Shown: positions 43,832 through 52,914 of the stretch, piece by piece
Numbering within the stretch: the stretch's first letter is position 1
How the letters are laid out: each line of letters begins with the position of its first letter
Assembly (NCBI RefSeq): GCF_014643735.1
Contig: NZ_BMKA01000002.1
Coordinates: forward strand, 744,001-808,000
Direction of reading: 5' to 3'
DNA from: Neptunicoccus cionae
Lineage (GTDB): Bacteria; Pseudomonadota; Alphaproteobacteria; Rhodobacterales; Rhodobacteraceae
Length of the DNA stretch: 64,000 nucleotides
The notes under the pieces: model-generated
What the model saw: only the letters and a program-made list of their open reading frames with translations
Database searches by the model: none
Told to the model about the DNA's origin: nothing
Translations under genes and position numbers: made by a program

Positions 43832-44974
43832 ATGTCGAATACACCATTGCATGGCCTGCGGGTTGTAGAACTCGCCCGTATTTTGGCCGGTCCTTGGGCT
43901 GGCCAGACACTTGCCGATCTAGGGGCCGAGGTCGTTAAGATCGAAGCACCGGACGGGGATGACACGCGCAAATGGGGCCCGCCCTTCATTGATCGCGGTG
44001 ACGATGTTGCTGCGGGGTATTTCCACGCCTGCAATCGCGGCAAGAAGTCAGTGGTGGTGGATTTTCGCACCCCCGAAGGCAAAGCGGACCTGCTGGGCCT
44101 GATTGCCGAGGCCGATGTACTGATCGAGAATTTCAAGGTCGGCGGGCTGGCGAAATACGGGCTGGATTACGAGAGCCTGAAAGAGGCCAATCCCCGTCTG
44201 GTCTATTGTTCTGTCACTGGCTTTGGACAGACCGGCCCTTATGCGCCCCGCGCGGGCTATGACTTTTTGATGCAGGGCATGTCGGGTCTGATGTCCATTA
44301 CCGGCGAACCCGGTGGCGAACCGCAGAAATGCGGCGTAGCAATCACGGACCTGTTCACAGGGCTTTATTCCGTGATCGCCGTTCAGGCCGCATTGGCCCA
44401 TCGTGAAAGAACCGGCAAAGGGCAGCATATTGATATGTCCCTGCTGGACGTGGCCGCGGCTGTTACCGCCAATCAGGCGTGGAACTACCTTGCAACGGGC
44501 AATCCGCCCGGACTGTCGGGCAACGCCCATCCGAATATTGTGCCTTATCAGGTGCTACCCACATCGGATGGTCACGTGATTATCGCATGTGGCAATGACG
44601 GCCAGTACCGCCGCTTTTGCGATATTCTCGGCCGCCCTGATCTGGCGAGCCATGATGATTACGTCACCAATCCCCTGCGTGTGAAACACCGCGATGTCTT
44701 GGTGCCGATCTTGCAAGAAGAAACCCTCAAGCACACCAAGGCCGGTTTGTTGGCGGCTTGTGACGCGAATACAGTGCCTGCTGGTCCGATCAACAACATG
44801 AAAGAGCTGTTCGAAGATCCTCATATCCAATCCCGCGGTATGAAGATCGAACTGGACGGGCTGCCCGGTGTGCGCTCTCCGATGCGGTTCTCGGGTTCTG
44901 ATCTGGCCACCAAAGACGCGGCACCGAGACTTGGCGCGCATACCGAAGAGCTGCTTGGTACAAAGCCGCGCTAG
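43832..44974 (+). CDS. Family III CoA transferase (CaiB/BaiF type)
   Basis: The 380-residue enzyme has the family opening LHGLRVVELARILAGPWAGQTLADLGAEVVKIE (cited by position about residues 5-37) and the DPN/RGKKSV loop (FHACNRGKKSVVVDFR). The catalytic-Asp segment is GKGQHIDMSLLDVAAAV. These enzymes move CoA between carboxylic acids such as succinate, formate, oxalate or carnitine. No partner dehydrogenase is adjacent, so substrate is unknown. It ends four bases from the convergent DUF1906 gene. Confidence 0.9.
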   Translation: MSNTPLHGLRVVELARILAGPWAGQTLADLGAEVVKIEAPDGDDTRKWGPPFIDRGDDVAAGYFHACNRGKKSVVVDFRTPEGKADLLGLIAEADVLIENFKVGGLAKYGLDYESLKEANPRLVYCSVTGFGQTGPYAPRAGYDFLMQGMSGLMSITGEPGGEPQKCGVAITDLFTGLYSVIAVQAALAHRERTGKGQHIDMSLLDVAAAVTANQAWNYLATGNPPGLSGNAHPNIVPYQVLPTSDGHVIIACGNDGQYRRFCDILGRPDLASHDDYVTNPLRVKHRDVLVPILQEETLKHTKAGLLAACDANTVPAGPINNMKELFEDPHIQSRGMKIELDGLPGVRSPMRFSGSDLATKDAAPRLGAHTEELLGTKPR

Positions 44975-44978
44975 GCGG

Positions 44979-45986
44979 TTATTTATAAGCTGGCATCTGC
45001 GCTGAAGTGGTCAACACTTCGGCGCGGACATAGCCTGCAATCCGGTCCGTCCCGTCCAGTGACACCGCATGCCAGTCCTTGATGGATTTCAGCACAATCG
45101 GGTTGTAGGCCAGCGTCAACGACCGAACCACCTTCGCATTCGTGTCCGGCTTGGCATAAACCGCAGCCTTGCGCCGGCTGGAAAAATAGAACTGGTCTTT
45201 CAATAAAAACGCCGTTCCAAAGTCCGCAGGTTGCCCGACAGAGCTGCGCGAGAAATCCCCGAAGTCCGGCGCAACCGGATTGATCACATTTCCGTCCACC
45301 TGATTTTTGCCAAACCACAGATGGTGGGAAAACTGGAACAGGTTCCACCGCTCCTGATTGTAGAACTGCCGCGTGCCGGGCCACCCCCGCGACAGGGCAA
45401 GCCACGTCAGGTCCGCCAGCCCCGCATCCAGCAACCGCCCAAGCACGAGCCCCGATCCGTATGCTCCGACACGGTAGCGGTTGCCATTCTGCTGAAACAC
45501 ACGGCGCACCGCTTCGAAATAGGCCATAACACCGGCCAGTTGCGCCGCCCCGTTCCAGCTGCCATCCACCCCGAAATAGATCGCCGATCCTGCGGGCTGT
45601 CCGATGGTGTTCTGTGCATAATCGAGCGCATGTTCCGCATCGGCCTGTCCCCGCTTGGGCGTGATGCTTTCCAGCTTGTCGTTGTTAAATTGGAACACCG
45701 CACCGATGTTGATGCCCGCGCCCCACAGGGCCTTTGCCTCGTGGCGGCGCAGGACTTTATGAGGCAGATTACGTTCCGGCTGGTCCTTATAGGCGTAGTA
45801 GCGGAACACGGTGCGCACCTTGCGCGCCACCAACATTTCCATCATGCCCGTGCGCCGTGTCATATCAAAGGCGGCGTCAATCACGGCTGTGGGGATGAAA
45901 GCAGGCAGAACCTCGGCCATTGCGGTGACAGGGCTGGCGAGCCCCGCGCCCGTGAGTGCCATCATCTGCCGCCGTGTCAGCTTCAT
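44979..45986 (-). CDS. Exported DUF1906 glycoside-hydrolase-like protein
   Basis: The 335-residue protein has a twin-arginine signal (MKLTRRQMMALTGAGLASPV). A DUF1906/Rv2525c-like TIM-barrel domain (about residues 35-245) begins VIDAAFDMTRRTGM and contains IYFGVDGSWN and YRVGAYGSGLVLGRLLDAGL. The Asp of the FGVDG strand is the expected conserved acid. The C-terminal 80 residues (AAVYAKPDTNAKVVRSLTLA) resemble a bacterial SH3 domain. The combination suggests a cell-wall-acting or wall-binding enzyme. Substrate is not known. Confidence 0.7.
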   Translation of the reverse strand: MKLTRRQMMALTGAGLASPVTAMAEVLPAFIPTAVIDAAFDMTRRTGMMEMLVARKVRTVFRYYAYKDQPERNLPHKVLRRHEAKALWGAGINIGAVFQFNNDKLESITPKRGQADAEHALDYAQNTIGQPAGSAIYFGVDGSWNGAAQLAGVMAYFEAVRRVFQQNGNRYRVGAYGSGLVLGRLLDAGLADLTWLALSRGWPGTRQFYNQERWNLFQFSHHLWFGKNQVDGNVINPVAPDFGDFSRSSVGQPADFGTAFLLKDQFYFSSRRKAAVYAKPDTNAKVVRSLTLAYNPIVLKSIKDWHAVSLDGTDRIAGYVRAEVLTTSAQMPAYK

Positions 45987-45987
45987 G

Positions 45988-46407
45988 TTACCCCTCTGCC
46001 AGTGGTTCTAACACATTTCGCAGAGGCTCGGGCCAAAACACCGCATTTTTCTTAATAAAATCCACGCAAACAAGGGTAATTCGCGCAGTCAGTCGCGGCT
46101 CCCCTCTGCAAACCGTTTCAATCGAGAGATCCAGACTTCGTTCGCCCAGACGTGTGACGCGCAGTTGGAAATCAAGAACATCCTCCAACCGCGAGATTGC
46201 GATGAAATCGGTTTCGATATGAACCGTTGGTACGGACGTGTTTAACTCCTCGTGCATCCGGTGAAACGACCAGCCGGTGACTTGCTCGAAGAATTCCTCC
46301 ACTGTCAGGTTCAGCATCTCGAAGTAGCGGGGATAAAAGACGATCCGCGCCGGATCGCAATGCTGAAACCGGACAACTTGGGTTGTGGTGTGAACAGGGT
46401 CAGCCAT
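45988..46407 (-). CDS. Acyl-CoA thioesterase (4-hydroxybenzoyl-CoA thioesterase/YbgC family)
   Basis: The 139-residue hotdog-fold protein has VVRFQHCDPARIVFYPRYFE, which carries the catalytic Asp of the CDPA(R/G)IVFYPRYF motif. ATG 46407 overlaps the stop of the upstream FadB-like gene by eight bases, so the two are translationally coupled and probably act together on acyl-CoA intermediates. The 3' end is one base from the DUF1906 gene. Confidence 0.88.
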   Translation of the reverse strand: MADPVHTTTQVVRFQHCDPARIVFYPRYFEMLNLTVEEFFEQVTGWSFHRMHEELNTSVPTVHIETDFIAISRLEDVLDFQLRVTRLGERSLDLSIETVCRGEPRLTARITLVCVDFIKKNAVFWPEPLRNVLEPLAEG

Positions 46408-48379
46408 TACCCTGTTCCGCCACCTTGGCAGCAAACATCGGCCCGCCCCGCCACCGCGGAAAGCCGTAGCCGTTAATCATCACCACATCAATCGCCTCGG
46501 GGCTGGCGGCGATACCTTCTTCCAGTATGGCCCGGCCTTCGGACACCATCGCGCCAAGAATACGATCCATGATCTCCTCGGCGGTGAAATCGCGCTGTTC
46601 AATTCCGTTCTTCGCCGCTTCCTCTGCGATGATATTCTCCACCAGCGGGTCGGGTTCGCCCCTGCGGCTGCCTTCGGGGTAGTTAAACCAGCCTGCGCCG
46701 GTTTTCTGACCGAAACGGCCCAGTTCGCACAGGCGATCCGCGATAGAAACGTATCTTTCTTTTGGATCACGGGTCGGGGCACGGCGTTTGCGGGCCGCCC
46801 AGCCGATGTCCAGTCCGGCCATATCCTGCATTGCAAATATACCCATCGGGAACCCATAGGCTTTCATCGCGCTGTCCACTTCTTGCGGGGTGGCACCATC
46901 TTCGACCATATAGTCACACTCCCGCCGGTACGCCGACAGAATGCGATTGCCGATGAACCCGTCGCAGACACCCGCAGGCACCGCGATCTTACCCAACTGC
47001 CGCCCAAGCGCAAAGCCCGTGGCCAGCACATCGTCCGCCACCTGATCGGGGCGCACGATTTCCAGCAGCTTCATCACATGGGCCGGTGAAAAGAAATGCA
47101 ACCCCAGCACGCGGGAAGGGTCAGCCACGCTGGCGGCGATTTCGTTCACATCAAGATAGGACGTGTTTGTCGCCAGCACCGCATCCGGCCGTGTCGCCGC
47201 ATCAAGTGCTGCAAACACCTGTTTCTTAACATCCATATCTTCAAACACGGCTTCGATCACCAGGTCGGCCTGCGCCAGCGCGTCATATCCGGTCGAACCG
47301 ATGAACCCTTTCAACAGCGTGTCCCGCTTGTCGGGCGAAATCAGCCCCCGTTTGACGCTGGCCATCAGTGTATCTGCCACACGGCCCTGACCGGCGGCCA
47401 GCGCGTCTTCATCCCGTTCGATCATAATCACATGCAGGCCGGACAACAGCAGCGCCACGGCGATACCTGCCCCCATCGTACCACCGCCAATGACGCCAAC
47501 TTGGGACAACGGTCGGGGATCAACGCCGCGCAACTCGGGCAATTTACCAACAGACCGTTCAGCAAAAAAGACATGGCGCAGAGCGGCGGATTGAGGGTCT
47601 TGCATCAGCTCTGTGAAAATCTGCCGCTCCACCGCAAGGGCCGCCGTGCCATCCAGTTGGACGGCCTCGCCAATGGCATCCACAGCGCGAAGTACTGAAT
47701 TCTGCCCCCGTGCTTTTGACACCAGCTTGCCTGCGATCTCGCGCCATTTTTCCTCGTCCGGTGCATCCACCGGCGCGCGGTTCACAAGCGCTTCGGGCAG
47801 GGGGTCACCGGCGATGTCACCGGCAAAAGCAATCGCATCCACCCGCAAATCACCGTCGGATTTCCGATCCGCTAACCCGATCTGCACCGCATCTTGGGCG
47901 CGGATGGGACGACCGGTTGCCACCATTTCCGCAGCACGGGCCACGGGCACAACACGGGGCAAACGCACCGTGCCACCGGCACCCGGAATAAGCCCGAGAT
48001 GCACTTCAGGCAAACCCAGTTTTGCGCGCGCATCCACGATCCGATAATGGCACCCCAGCGCCACTTCCAGACCACCACCAAGGGCAGTGCCGTGGATCGC
48101 CGCGACCCAAGGTTTGCGGGCTGACTCTATCGACAGAACGACATCCGGCAGGCCCGGGTCCTGCATCGGCTTGCCGAATTCCTTGATCTCGGCCCCGGCC
48201 ATGAACGTCCGCCCCGCTGCAATCAGCACCACAGCACGCACACTGTCATCGCCGTCGGTTTGTGCCACTGCATCCGCCAATCCCTGACGCACATCATAGC
48301 CCAGCGCATTGACCGGAGGATTGTCCACCGTGACCACGGCAATACCGTCGGTTATTTCTGTTGTTACTGCCGTCGTCAT
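46400..48379 (-). CDS. Bifunctional enoyl-CoA hydratase/3-hydroxyacyl-CoA dehydrogenase (FadB/FadJ-like)
   Basis: The 659-residue fusion begins with a crotonase domain (about residues 1-185, with HGTALGGGLEVALGCHYRI for the oxyanion hole and HLGLIPGAGGTVRLPR). A linker is followed by the NAD-binding 3-hydroxyacyl-CoA dehydrogenase (GVIGGGTMGAGIAVALLLSG at about 292, FFSPAHVMKLLEIVR). It ends with the duplicated C-terminal dehydrogenase domains. It catalyses two steps of beta-oxidation. It is shorter than E. coli FadB and is encoded without an adjacent thiolase. Confidence 0.93.
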   Translation of the reverse strand: MTTAVTTEITDGIAVVTVDNPPVNALGYDVRQGLADAVAQTDGDDSVRAVVLIAAGRTFMAGAEIKEFGKPMQDPGLPDVVLSIESARKPWVAAIHGTALGGGLEVALGCHYRIVDARAKLGLPEVHLGLIPGAGGTVRLPRVVPVARAAEMVATGRPIRAQDAVQIGLADRKSDGDLRVDAIAFAGDIAGDPLPEALVNRAPVDAPDEEKWREIAGKLVSKARGQNSVLRAVDAIGEAVQLDGTAALAVERQIFTELMQDPQSAALRHVFFAERSVGKLPELRGVDPRPLSQVGVIGGGTMGAGIAVALLLSGLHVIMIERDEDALAAGQGRVADTLMASVKRGLISPDKRDTLLKGFIGSTGYDALAQADLVIEAVFEDMDVKKQVFAALDAATRPDAVLATNTSYLDVNEIAASVADPSRVLGLHFFSPAHVMKLLEIVRPDQVADDVLATGFALGRQLGKIAVPAGVCDGFIGNRILSAYRRECDYMVEDGATPQEVDSAMKAYGFPMGIFAMQDMAGLDIGWAARKRRAPTRDPKERYVSIADRLCELGRFGQKTGAGWFNYPEGSRRGEPDPLVENIIAEEAAKNGIEQRDFTAEEIMDRILGAMVSEGRAILEEGIAASPEAIDVVMINGYGFPRWRGGPMFAAKVAEQGNG

Positions 48380-48427
48380 CGTGCTGTTTCCTCATCTTAT
48401 CCTGTTAGACTGTTTCTGTGCCCGTGC

Positions 48428-49546
48428 TCAGACCACCGCATCCAGCGCCTTGCGCAGCTTGGCCACAGCACCGTCCACATCGTGCAGCTTGTCCAAACCG
48501 AACAGCCCCAGCCGGAAGGATTTGTAATCCGCTGGCTCGTCACACATCAGCGGCACTCCGGCTGCGATCTGCATACCTTGTGCTGCAAATTTGCTGCCAT
48601 TCTGGATATCCGGATCATCAGTGTAGCTCACCACAACACCCGGCGCACCGAAACCGTCAGCTGCCACACTGGTAAAGCCTTTTTCCGCCAACAGATCACG
48701 CACCGCAGCACCAAGGGCCAGTTGCTCTGCGCATACTTTATCAAAGCCGTAGTCTTTGGTTTCCAACATGGTATCGCGGAAGGAGCGCAACGCATCTGTT
48801 GGCATCGTCGCATGATAGGCATGGCCGCCGTTTTCATAGGCCTGCATGATCGAGTACCACTTGCCCAGATCACACGCGAAAGAGCTGCTCTGCGTTTCGC
48901 CAATCTTGGCCAATGCCCGCTCTCCCATCATCACCAACCCAGCGGACGGTGAAGCGGACCAACCTTTTTGAGGCGCGGAAATCAGAATATCCACACCGGT
49001 TTTCTGCATATCCACCCAGACACAGCCCGAAGCGATGCAATCCAGAACAAACAGACCGCCATAGGCATGAACAGCCTCCGCCACCGCAGTGATATAATCA
49101 TTCGGCAGGATCATCCCGCTAGAGGTCTCCACATGGGGCGCAAAAACCACATCGGGCTGTTCCTCTGCGATTTTTGCCACCACTTCACCAATCGGCGCAG
49201 GCGCAAAAGGAGACGCAGTTTCATTGGCGACAGGACGGGCTTTCATCACGGTTTCGCTGGCCGGAATGCCACCTGCCTCAAAAATCTGGGTCCAACGATA
49301 GGAAAACCAGCCATTGCGGATCACCAGCGCCTTCTTGCCAGCAGCGAACTGGCGGGCCACAGCCTCCATCCCGTAGGTGCCACCGCCCGGAACAATCGCA
49401 ACGCCTTCTGCCTTGTAAACCTCCTTCAACATGCCGGAAATATCCAGCATGACCTGCTGGAATGTCTGGCTCATGTGGTTCAGGGACCGGTCGGTGAATA
49501 CCACCGAAAATTCCATCAAACCATCGGGGTCAACTGCACTGTTCAT
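48428..49546 (-). CDS. Class V aminotransferase (alanine-glyoxylate aminotransferase-like)
   Basis: The 372-residue PLP enzyme has IVPGGGTYGMEAVARQF near the N-terminus and FAPHVETSSGMILPNDYI, where the substrate-loop Glu-Thr-Ser-Ser fits the AGAT/serine-pyruvate group. FVLDCIASGCVWVDM precedes ISAPQKGWSASPSAG, which contains the PLP Lys. Its likely reaction is transamination of small 2-oxo acids such as glyoxylate or pyruvate. AAGGA precedes ATG 49546. The gap to the upstream lipid A operon is about 195 bases. Confidence 0.8.
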   Translation of the reverse strand: MNSAVDPDGLMEFSVVFTDRSLNHMSQTFQQVMLDISGMLKEVYKAEGVAIVPGGGTYGMEAVARQFAAGKKALVIRNGWFSYRWTQIFEAGGIPASETVMKARPVANETASPFAPAPIGEVVAKIAEEQPDVVFAPHVETSSGMILPNDYITAVAEAVHAYGGLFVLDCIASGCVWVDMQKTGVDILISAPQKGWSASPSAGLVMMGERALAKIGETQSSSFACDLGKWYSIMQAYENGGHAYHATMPTDALRSFRDTMLETKDYGFDKVCAEQLALGAAVRDLLAEKGFTSVAADGFGAPGVVVSYTDDPDIQNGSKFAAQGMQIAAGVPLMCDEPADYKSFRLGLFGLDKLHDVDGAVAKLRKALDAVV

Positions 49547-49741
49547 CACTTCAATCCTTCTGCAAATGCGTTTGCGCGTAGGCTACGCAGCCCAGTTCAA
49601 AGCGCAAGGCGATTATGGACCAAACTTCTTCCAATCCCCATATAACAGATTTTAACTGCCCCAGCGCTCCAAGCCCTACGCTCAGGCTTCTTCTGGCTAA
49701 AAATATCCAAAACCGTCATTGTTCAACACCGCGAAACGGTC

Positions 49742-50740
49742 TTAGTCACGCGCGACTACAGGCTCCAGCAGCGCACTCAGACGCTCTGGCTCTTGCACGG
49801 ACAGGCGCACGGGCAAGGTCACGACCTTGTGGCGAAAATTACGGGGCAGCCGCACCGCATCCTTTTCGGTTGTGACCATCTGCGCCCCCAGACTCTCGGC
49901 CTCGCTTTCCATCCGTTTCAACAATGTGTCCGAAAGGGTTTCATGATCCCCGAAAGAGCGTGTCGCCACGACCGTCGCACCGCTCGTCCGCAGAGTGTCA
50001 AAGAACTTCTCGGGGCGGCCGATTCCAGCAAAGGCAAAAGCCCGCAAGTCGTGCCAGAGCATTCCTGTTTCCAGCGGTTTTAACTCGGCCCGCAAATGAG
50101 GCACCCCTCGCAGATCAGGCCAGTTGGTTGCAAACGCCTTCTGCGCTTCTGACGGGCCGATAGATAGGACCATATCCGCCTGTGCCAAACCGCTTTGAAG
50201 GGTCTGACGCAAGGGACCTGCGGGCAAAACCCGCCCGTTGCCAAAGCCCACTGCCGCATCCACAACAACAATCGTGAAGTCCTTCACCAGATCGGGGTTC
50301 TGCATGCCATCGTCTAGTATGATCACGTCTGCACCAGCCGCCAAGGCTGCCTCGGCGCCAGCTGCGCGGTCTTTAGCCACCCAGCACGGACCAAACGCGG
50401 CCAGCAGCAACGGTTCGTCTCCGACATCGCTGGCGGTGTGTTTCACCTCATCCACGCGCAGCGGCCCGACCGCCTGCCCGCCATAGCCTTTGGACACCAC
50501 ATGCGGGCGCATCCCCATATCGGCCAAAAGCCCCATCAGGGCAATCACAGTAGGCGTCTTTCCGGTCCCGCCGATATTGATATTGCCAACGCAAATAATC
50601 GGAACCCGAACCCGAAGATGCCGCCCTTTAGCGTGCCGCCGTGACGCCCCGAAGCGCCAGAGCGCAGACAGCGGCGCCAGCACACGCGGCCAGAGACCCG
50701 GCGCAGTTTGTGGCGCGGACCAGAAAGCGGGTGGCTTCAT
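49742..50740 (-). CDS. lpxK: Tetraacyldisaccharide 4'-kinase
   Basis: The 332-residue inner-membrane kinase phosphorylates the lipid A precursor at the 4' position. The Walker A-like loop IICVGNINIGGTGKTPTVIA and the catalytic region DVIILDDGMQNPDLVKDFTI (DDG(M/F)Q) are clear. ATTEKDAVRLP near the C-terminus is the usual LpxK closing motif. The ATG overlaps the stop of the waaA-like gene (ATGA), so the two are coupled in one lipid A operon. Confidence 0.93.
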   Translation of the reverse strand: MKPPAFWSAPQTAPGLWPRVLAPLSALWRFGASRRHAKGRHLRVRVPIICVGNINIGGTGKTPTVIALMGLLADMGMRPHVVSKGYGGQAVGPLRVDEVKHTASDVGDEPLLLAAFGPCWVAKDRAAGAEAALAAGADVIILDDGMQNPDLVKDFTIVVVDAAVGFGNGRVLPAGPLRQTLQSGLAQADMVLSIGPSEAQKAFATNWPDLRGVPHLRAELKPLETGMLWHDLRAFAFAGIGRPEKFFDTLRTSGATVVATRSFGDHETLSDTLLKRMESEAESLGAQMVTTEKDAVRLPRNFRHKVVTLPVRLSVQEPERLSALLEPVVARD

Positions 50741-52020
50741 AAGGGGGCTCCCATTGGTATCATGTCCCAAAGCACATCAACCAGTTCATCCGTGGCATCG
50801 GCCCCTTCGGAACAGACATGCCAACCCGCGTGGGCCATTTCAGCGGCGCGATCCGGTACGATCAGCTCGCTTACCGCTTCGGCCAGTGACGGGACGGAAT
50901 GAACTTCAATCGCGGCTCCTGCCTGTTGCAAGCGCAGATAAGTATCGGCGTAATTGTCCACGTGGGGTCCGTGGATGATCGCAGAACCGAGCCCTGCGGC
51001 CTCTAGCGGGGTATGCCCGCCCCGCTCCACCAAAGACCCGCCCAGAAAACACACGGCAGCCAATTGGTACCACAAACCAAGCCCGTCGAGCCCCCGCGCA
51101 ATGATCACATCCGTACGGGGCGGAAGTTCATCAAGGTCATCGCTACACCGCCACACAATTCCGGCTTCGCCACAGGCGGACTTCACAGCCTCAACGTCGT
51201 CGCGACTGGCGGGCACAATAATCAACAGCAGACGGTGCGTCATCCGCATGGCGTGGCTGTGGGCATCAAGCACTTTTTCGATCTCGGCCTGCGCCACTTT
51301 TGCAGCCAACCAGACAGGCCGCCCGTCCAATTGCCGCGAGAGCCGGGCGCGGCGAGCTTCATCATGGGGTAAGGCAAGGGCTTCTTCGCAAAGATGCCCC
51401 ATCACGTTGGCCTCCGCCCCGAAACCGCGCACCGCTTTGGCCGTTGCCTCGTCTGCGGTGAGGATGGTTTCAAAACTGTGCAGCGCGGATTTGGAAACCC
51501 GTGATATCCAGCGAAACTGCGGGCCGCTGCTGCCTACATTGCCAAGATCCGCCAGCACAGAAGGGATGCCCCGTCGTGTACTCGCGGTGTTGAGCACCGG
51601 CATCAGCAAATCATCGGTCCACAGACACAGATCCGGCTGCCAGTGGTCCAGAAACCGGTCCACCGCCGCCAGTTTGTCCAGCGGCGCATATTGGTGCAGG
51701 GTGCGCGCGGGCATCCGCATGGCGAAAACGTAGTCTTGTATCCGCATCTGCGTTGTAACCAGAAAGGTGATCTCGGGCAGTTCCGCGTGGATATGGCCGA
51801 TTACCCCGATCAGGTTCAGCGCGCCTTGCATGTCATGGGTATGGCACCAGACCAGCACGCCTTCAGGCCGGACGAGATCGGACTTGCCCTGCCGTTCATG
51901 GGCACGGCTGGCGTCTTCATAGCCACGGGCCACGCGACGGGCGAGTTCGTGTTGCATTAACGGCTCGGTAATGCGCGCGGCACTTCGGATCAGGGTCTCA
52001 CCAAGGCTCTTGCTGGGCAT
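50737..52020 (-). CDS. Kdo transferase-like glycosyltransferase (WaaA paralogue with altered active site)
   Basis: The 427-residue protein has the WaaA/KdtA layout: Glycos_transf_N domain (about residues 50-230) then a GT-B C-terminal half with RPVWLAA and CFLGGSLVERGGHTPLEAA. The nucleotide-sugar region is conserved. However, the N-terminal motif normally HAASVGE, whose Glu is the catalytic base, reads WCHTHDMQGA. The usual ESELWP segment reads TDDLLMPV. It is therefore either a diverged Kdo or other sugar transferase, or inactive. It is coupled to lpxK and follows the cysQ-like gene, consistent with lipopolysaccharide work. Confidence 0.8.
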   Translation of the reverse strand: MPSKSLGETLIRSAARITEPLMQHELARRVARGYEDASRAHERQGKSDLVRPEGVLVWCHTHDMQGALNLIGVIGHIHAELPEITFLVTTQMRIQDYVFAMRMPARTLHQYAPLDKLAAVDRFLDHWQPDLCLWTDDLLMPVLNTASTRRGIPSVLADLGNVGSSGPQFRWISRVSKSALHSFETILTADEATAKAVRGFGAEANVMGHLCEEALALPHDEARRARLSRQLDGRPVWLAAKVAQAEIEKVLDAHSHAMRMTHRLLLIIVPASRDDVEAVKSACGEAGIVWRCSDDLDELPPRTDVIIARGLDGLGLWYQLAAVCFLGGSLVERGGHTPLEAAGLGSAIIHGPHVDNYADTYLRLQQAGAAIEVHSVPSLAEAVSELIVPDRAAEMAHAGWHVCSEGADATDELVDVLWDMIPMGAPL

Positions 52021-52137
52021 AATCGGCTCCGCCGGATTTCGTTTTTAAGCTGTGCCAGTGGCGCAGACGGGAGAACGGGTATAAGTCTGGTCTGAATTTA
52101 GGGGCTGGCAGCGGCGCTTGCAATCACCCCGTGGACT

Positions 52138-52914
52138 CTATCCCGTTACATGCGACAGCAGACTGTCCCTGATACGCGGGGCGCAAGCGATCATTCCGGC
52201 GGTCTTTGCACCACGGGAATTATAAACCGGCACCTTCCCCTTTGTGTCAAAGACGCTTGCACCGGCTTCGGTACAGATCAGATCACCGGCGGCCACGTCC
52301 CATTCCCACGCGGGGCGAAATGTGATCATCGCGTCAAACCGGCCATTGGCCACCAGCGACAAACGGTATGCCAGCGAGGACCGGAAATTCCGGCGCAGGG
52401 GTGGCACACCGCCGGGCCAGTAAGACGCATCCATCATCGGTTTGGCGATCAACGCCTCTGCCTGATCCAGCGCTTCTATTGTGCTGGGCGTAATCGGTTC
52501 CCCGTTCAGTGTCGCACCGCCACCAATGGAGGCCGCGAACGTCAGGCTTTTGGCGGGCATATGCACGACCGCCGCAGTCACCACACCGTTTTTGGCCACA
52601 GCAAGGGAATGTGCGAAGTTTTCGTGTCCGGCAATGAACGAGCGTGTGCCATCAATGGGATCAATGATGAACGTACGCTCGCACTCCAGCCGCTCGGGAT
52701 CGTCGGGGCTTTCTTCTGACAACCAACCATAGTCTGGTCGCGCCGCTTGAAGACGGAACTCCAGCATGCGGTTCACCTCTAAGTCAGCCACAGACACCGG
52801 CCCCTGTTCACCGGGTTTGTCCCAGTGTTCAGGGTCTTGCTGGAAATGCTTCAAAGCGATGTTGCCTGCTTCTTCTGCCACATCCAGCAGGAGTTCCAGA
52901 TCACGCACCGGCAA
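52138..52914 (-). CDS. 3'(2'),5'-bisphosphate nucleotidase / inositol monophosphatase family protein
   Basis: The roughly 258-residue protein of the Li-sensitive phosphatase family has metal-binding motifs GWLSEESPDD and FIIDPIDGTRSFIAG (about residues 82-96), and the C-terminal WEWDVAAGDLICTEAGA. CysQ-type members clear 3'-phosphoadenosine 5'-phosphate from sulfate assimilation; others dephosphorylate inositol phosphates. No ATG fits: translation starts at TTG 52914 or GTG 52908, inside the end of the TldE/PmbA gene, so the two are coupled. Confidence 0.85.
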   Translation of the reverse strand: MPVRDLELLLDVAEEAGNIALKHFQQDPEHWDKPGEQGPVSVADLEVNRMLEFRLQAARPDYGWLSEESPDDPERLECERTFIIDPIDGTRSFIAGHENFAHSLAVAKNGVVTAAVVHMPAKSLTFAASIGGGATLNGEPITPSTIEALDQAEALIAKPMMDASYWPGGVPPLRRNFRSSLAYRLSLVANGRFDAMITFRPAWEWDVAAGDLICTEAGASVFDTKGKVPVYNSRGAKTAGMIACAPRIRDSLLSHVTG

